A stretch of DNA of 45,413 nt from Bacteroidales bacterium UBA1410. Its GTDB lineage: Bacteria > Bacteroidota > Bacteroidia > Bacteroidales > Dysgonomonadaceae. Made by a program: the position numbers and the translations under genes. Positions 44,076 through 45,413 of this stretch are shown in pieces (the first letter of the stretch is position 1; each line of letters opens with the position of its first letter). The stretch spans positions 1 to 45,413 of the forward strand of contig DBPW01000005.1 of assembly GCA_002305015.1 (NCBI GenBank). Reading direction: 5' to 3'. The notes beneath the pieces were generated by a model. That model saw only the letters and a program-made list of their open reading frames with translations. It made no database searches and was not told the DNA's origin.

Positions 44076-45248
44076 ATGAAATATCCTATAAATGGTTCTA
44101 AAATATCCATCCTTATCTTTTTATTTGTGTTTATTATTGGGAGTGCATCTGCTCAATCTTCTTGCCGGCATCATGCAAAGAAAAAAGATTCATGGAATAA
44201 AATAAAACCATTTTTTAATCCTCCTAAAGAATTCAAAAATCAATATGGAAATTATCGATCTCCTTTATTATTTTATAATGGAGATACAGTAAAAACCGAA
44301 CAAGATTGGCAAAAAAGACGGATGGAAATTCATCATCATTGGATGAGCATGATGGGGAAATGGCCTCCAATAATAAAAGACCAACAATTTGAGATTATAC
44401 AAACGATTCAACGTGAAGATTTTAAGCAATACATGGTTCGTTTTTATTGGACTCCCCATGAACAAACGGAGGGTTATTTACTGATACCGAACAAGAGAGG
44501 AAAAAAACCCGCCGTAATCGTAGTATATTACGAACCAGAAACCGCTATTGGAATAGGAGAAAAGCCAAATCGTGATTTCGCTTACCAACTCACAAAAAGA
44601 GGTTTTGTTACCCTATCGTTAGGCACTACCGAAACAACAAAAAATAAAACATATTCCCTTTATTATCCAAGTATTGAAAATGCTACAATTCAACCTTTGT
44701 CAACCTTAGCTTATGCTGCTGCGAATGCCTTAGAAACATTGTCTAAAGTGGATGATGTCGATTCCACTCGAATCGGGATTATGGGACATTCCTACGGAGG
44801 TAAATGGGCTATGTTTGCTTCTTGTTTGTACGACAAGTTTTCGTGCGCAGTATGGAGTGATCCGGGAATAGTATTTGACGAAACAAAAGGTTCTGCTGTT
44901 AATTATTGGGAACCGTGGTATTTGGGGTATTATCCCCCTCCTTGGACAAATACTTGGAGAAAAAAGGGATTGATAGAAAATGCCAAGGGACTTTACCCCA
45001 GACTTATTCAAAACGGATATGATTTGCACGAACTACATGCTTTAATGCCTCCACGCCCATTTCTTGTATCTGGTGGTTCATCCGATCCGATAGAAAGATG
45101 GATTCCTTTAAATCATACAATAGCCATTAATAAACTTCTGGGTTATGAAAATCGAGTTGCTATGAAAAACCGCTCTGAACACGACCCAAATCCTGAATCG
45201 AATGAAATAATATTTTCGTTTTTTAATTGGTTTTTAAATTCAAAATAA
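44076..45248 (+). CDS. secreted alpha/beta hydrolase (esterase-like)
   Basis: 390 residues from ATG 44076, one base after the previous stop; an ATG at 44043 adds eleven residues before the signal sequence. Signal peptide (SKISILIFLFVFIIGSASAQ). Alpha/beta-hydrolase triad: nucleophile Ser in IGIMGHSYGGKWAMFA, acid Asp in SGGSSDPIERW, and His in NRSEHDPNPE. The segment VVYYEPETAIGIGEKPNRDF is conserved-looking. Likely a deacylase or esterase acting on a decorated sugar. It closes the nine-gene unit. Confidence 0.83.
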   Translation: MKYPINGSKISILIFLFVFIIGSASAQSSCRHHAKKKDSWNKIKPFFNPPKEFKNQYGNYRSPLLFYNGDTVKTEQDWQKRRMEIHHHWMSMMGKWPPIIKDQQFEIIQTIQREDFKQYMVRFYWTPHEQTEGYLLIPNKRGKKPAVIVVYYEPETAIGIGEKPNRDFAYQLTKRGFVTLSLGTTETTKNKTYSLYYPSIENATIQPLSTLAYAAANALETLSKVDDVDSTRIGIMGHSYGGKWAMFASCLYDKFSCAVWSDPGIVFDETKGSAVNYWEPWYLGYYPPPWTNTWRKKGLIENAKGLYPRLIQNGYDLHELHALMPPRPFLVSGGSSDPIERWIPLNHTIAINKLLGYENRVAMKNRSEHDPNPESNEIIFSFFNWFLNSK

Positions 45249-45272
45249 AGATCATTTAAGTTAAATATTAAA

Positions 45273-45307
45273 ATATTGCGTTTTATGAGTATTAATTTAC
45301 GCAATAT
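45273..45307. repeat. inverted repeat after the last gene
   Basis: ATATTGCG (45273-45280) and CGCAATAT (45300-45307) form 8-bp arms around a 19-base AT-rich loop, 25 bases after the hydrolase stop. It may be a weak terminator or an operator for the next gene beyond the window. The remaining bases to 45413 are AT-rich and no gene is seen. Confidence 0.3.
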
Positions 45308-45413
45308 AGGGTAATTCTGTTATTTCATATGTTTTTCTTTGTAATATAGTAATTTTTAAAAATAGATATAATGTTTTTAAATTCAATATTGAGTCCACTT
45401 TAAAAAGTTATTG

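Noticed and set aside
1..45413. tRNA, rRNA, CRISPR arrays
   Set aside because: No cloverleaf-like T-arm, no rRNA-like sequence and no regularly spaced repeats were seen.

Overview
The window looks like chromosomal DNA from a Bacteroidota, order Bacteroidales (Dysgonomonadaceae/Porphyromonadaceae-like). The grounds are -7 boxes of the form TAnnTTTG upstream of many genes, a parA-parB-DUF5683-mltD run, DUF4271 next to hemD, an RNase H with a viroplasmin-type N-terminus, an arginine operon using the argF' type transcarbamylase, and many short lipoproteins. No rRNA, tRNA or CRISPR array was found.

Layout. (1) 1-4.7 kb is an accessory patch on the minus strand: a small outer-membrane barrel, a lipoprotein gene split by a frameshift, the decayed C-terminus of a transposase, and several small lipoproteins. 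(2) 4.9-6.6 kb encodes a membrane-anchored TPR/HTH regulator with three direct repeats just upstream. (3) 6.8-18.6 kb is mostly housekeeping: murF with a secreted C1 peptidase, rnhA, tatD-yidD-rnpA, hemD-DUF4271, metK, a HAD phosphatase, an NlpC/P60 lipoprotein, an HdeD-like protein, and prfB with a textbook programmed +1 frameshift. (4) 18.6-22.8 kb is the parA-parB-DUF5683-mltD operon (minus). (5) 23.0-31.5 kb is an arginine biosynthesis operon (GNAT, argG, argC, argD, argF', argB, argE, argH), preceded by a possible leader peptide with tandem Arg codons and by RNA hairpins. (6) 31.6-34.5 kb carries a pmbA/tldD pair, the TldD having an export signal. (7) 34.6-45.2 kb is an accessory carbohydrate locus: an XylR/AraC-type regulator, then nine tightly packed genes for an FHS-type sugar permease, NagA, a divergent NagB-like protein, three Gfo/Idh/MocA proteins (one with a signal peptide, one lipoprotein, one with a Tat-like N-terminus), an ApbE-like flavin transferase, a two-helix membrane protein and a secreted alpha/beta hydrolase.

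The locus in (7) is the best candidate for an undescribed system. Its content suggests that an N-acylated amino sugar or its conjugate is modified outside the cytoplasm by redox enzymes and a hydrolase, imported, then deacetylated and deaminated. No sugar kinase, SusC/D pair or classical glycosidase is visible in the window. The arginine leader is the second candidate. All family calls are from reading the translated sequence; no database search was run.
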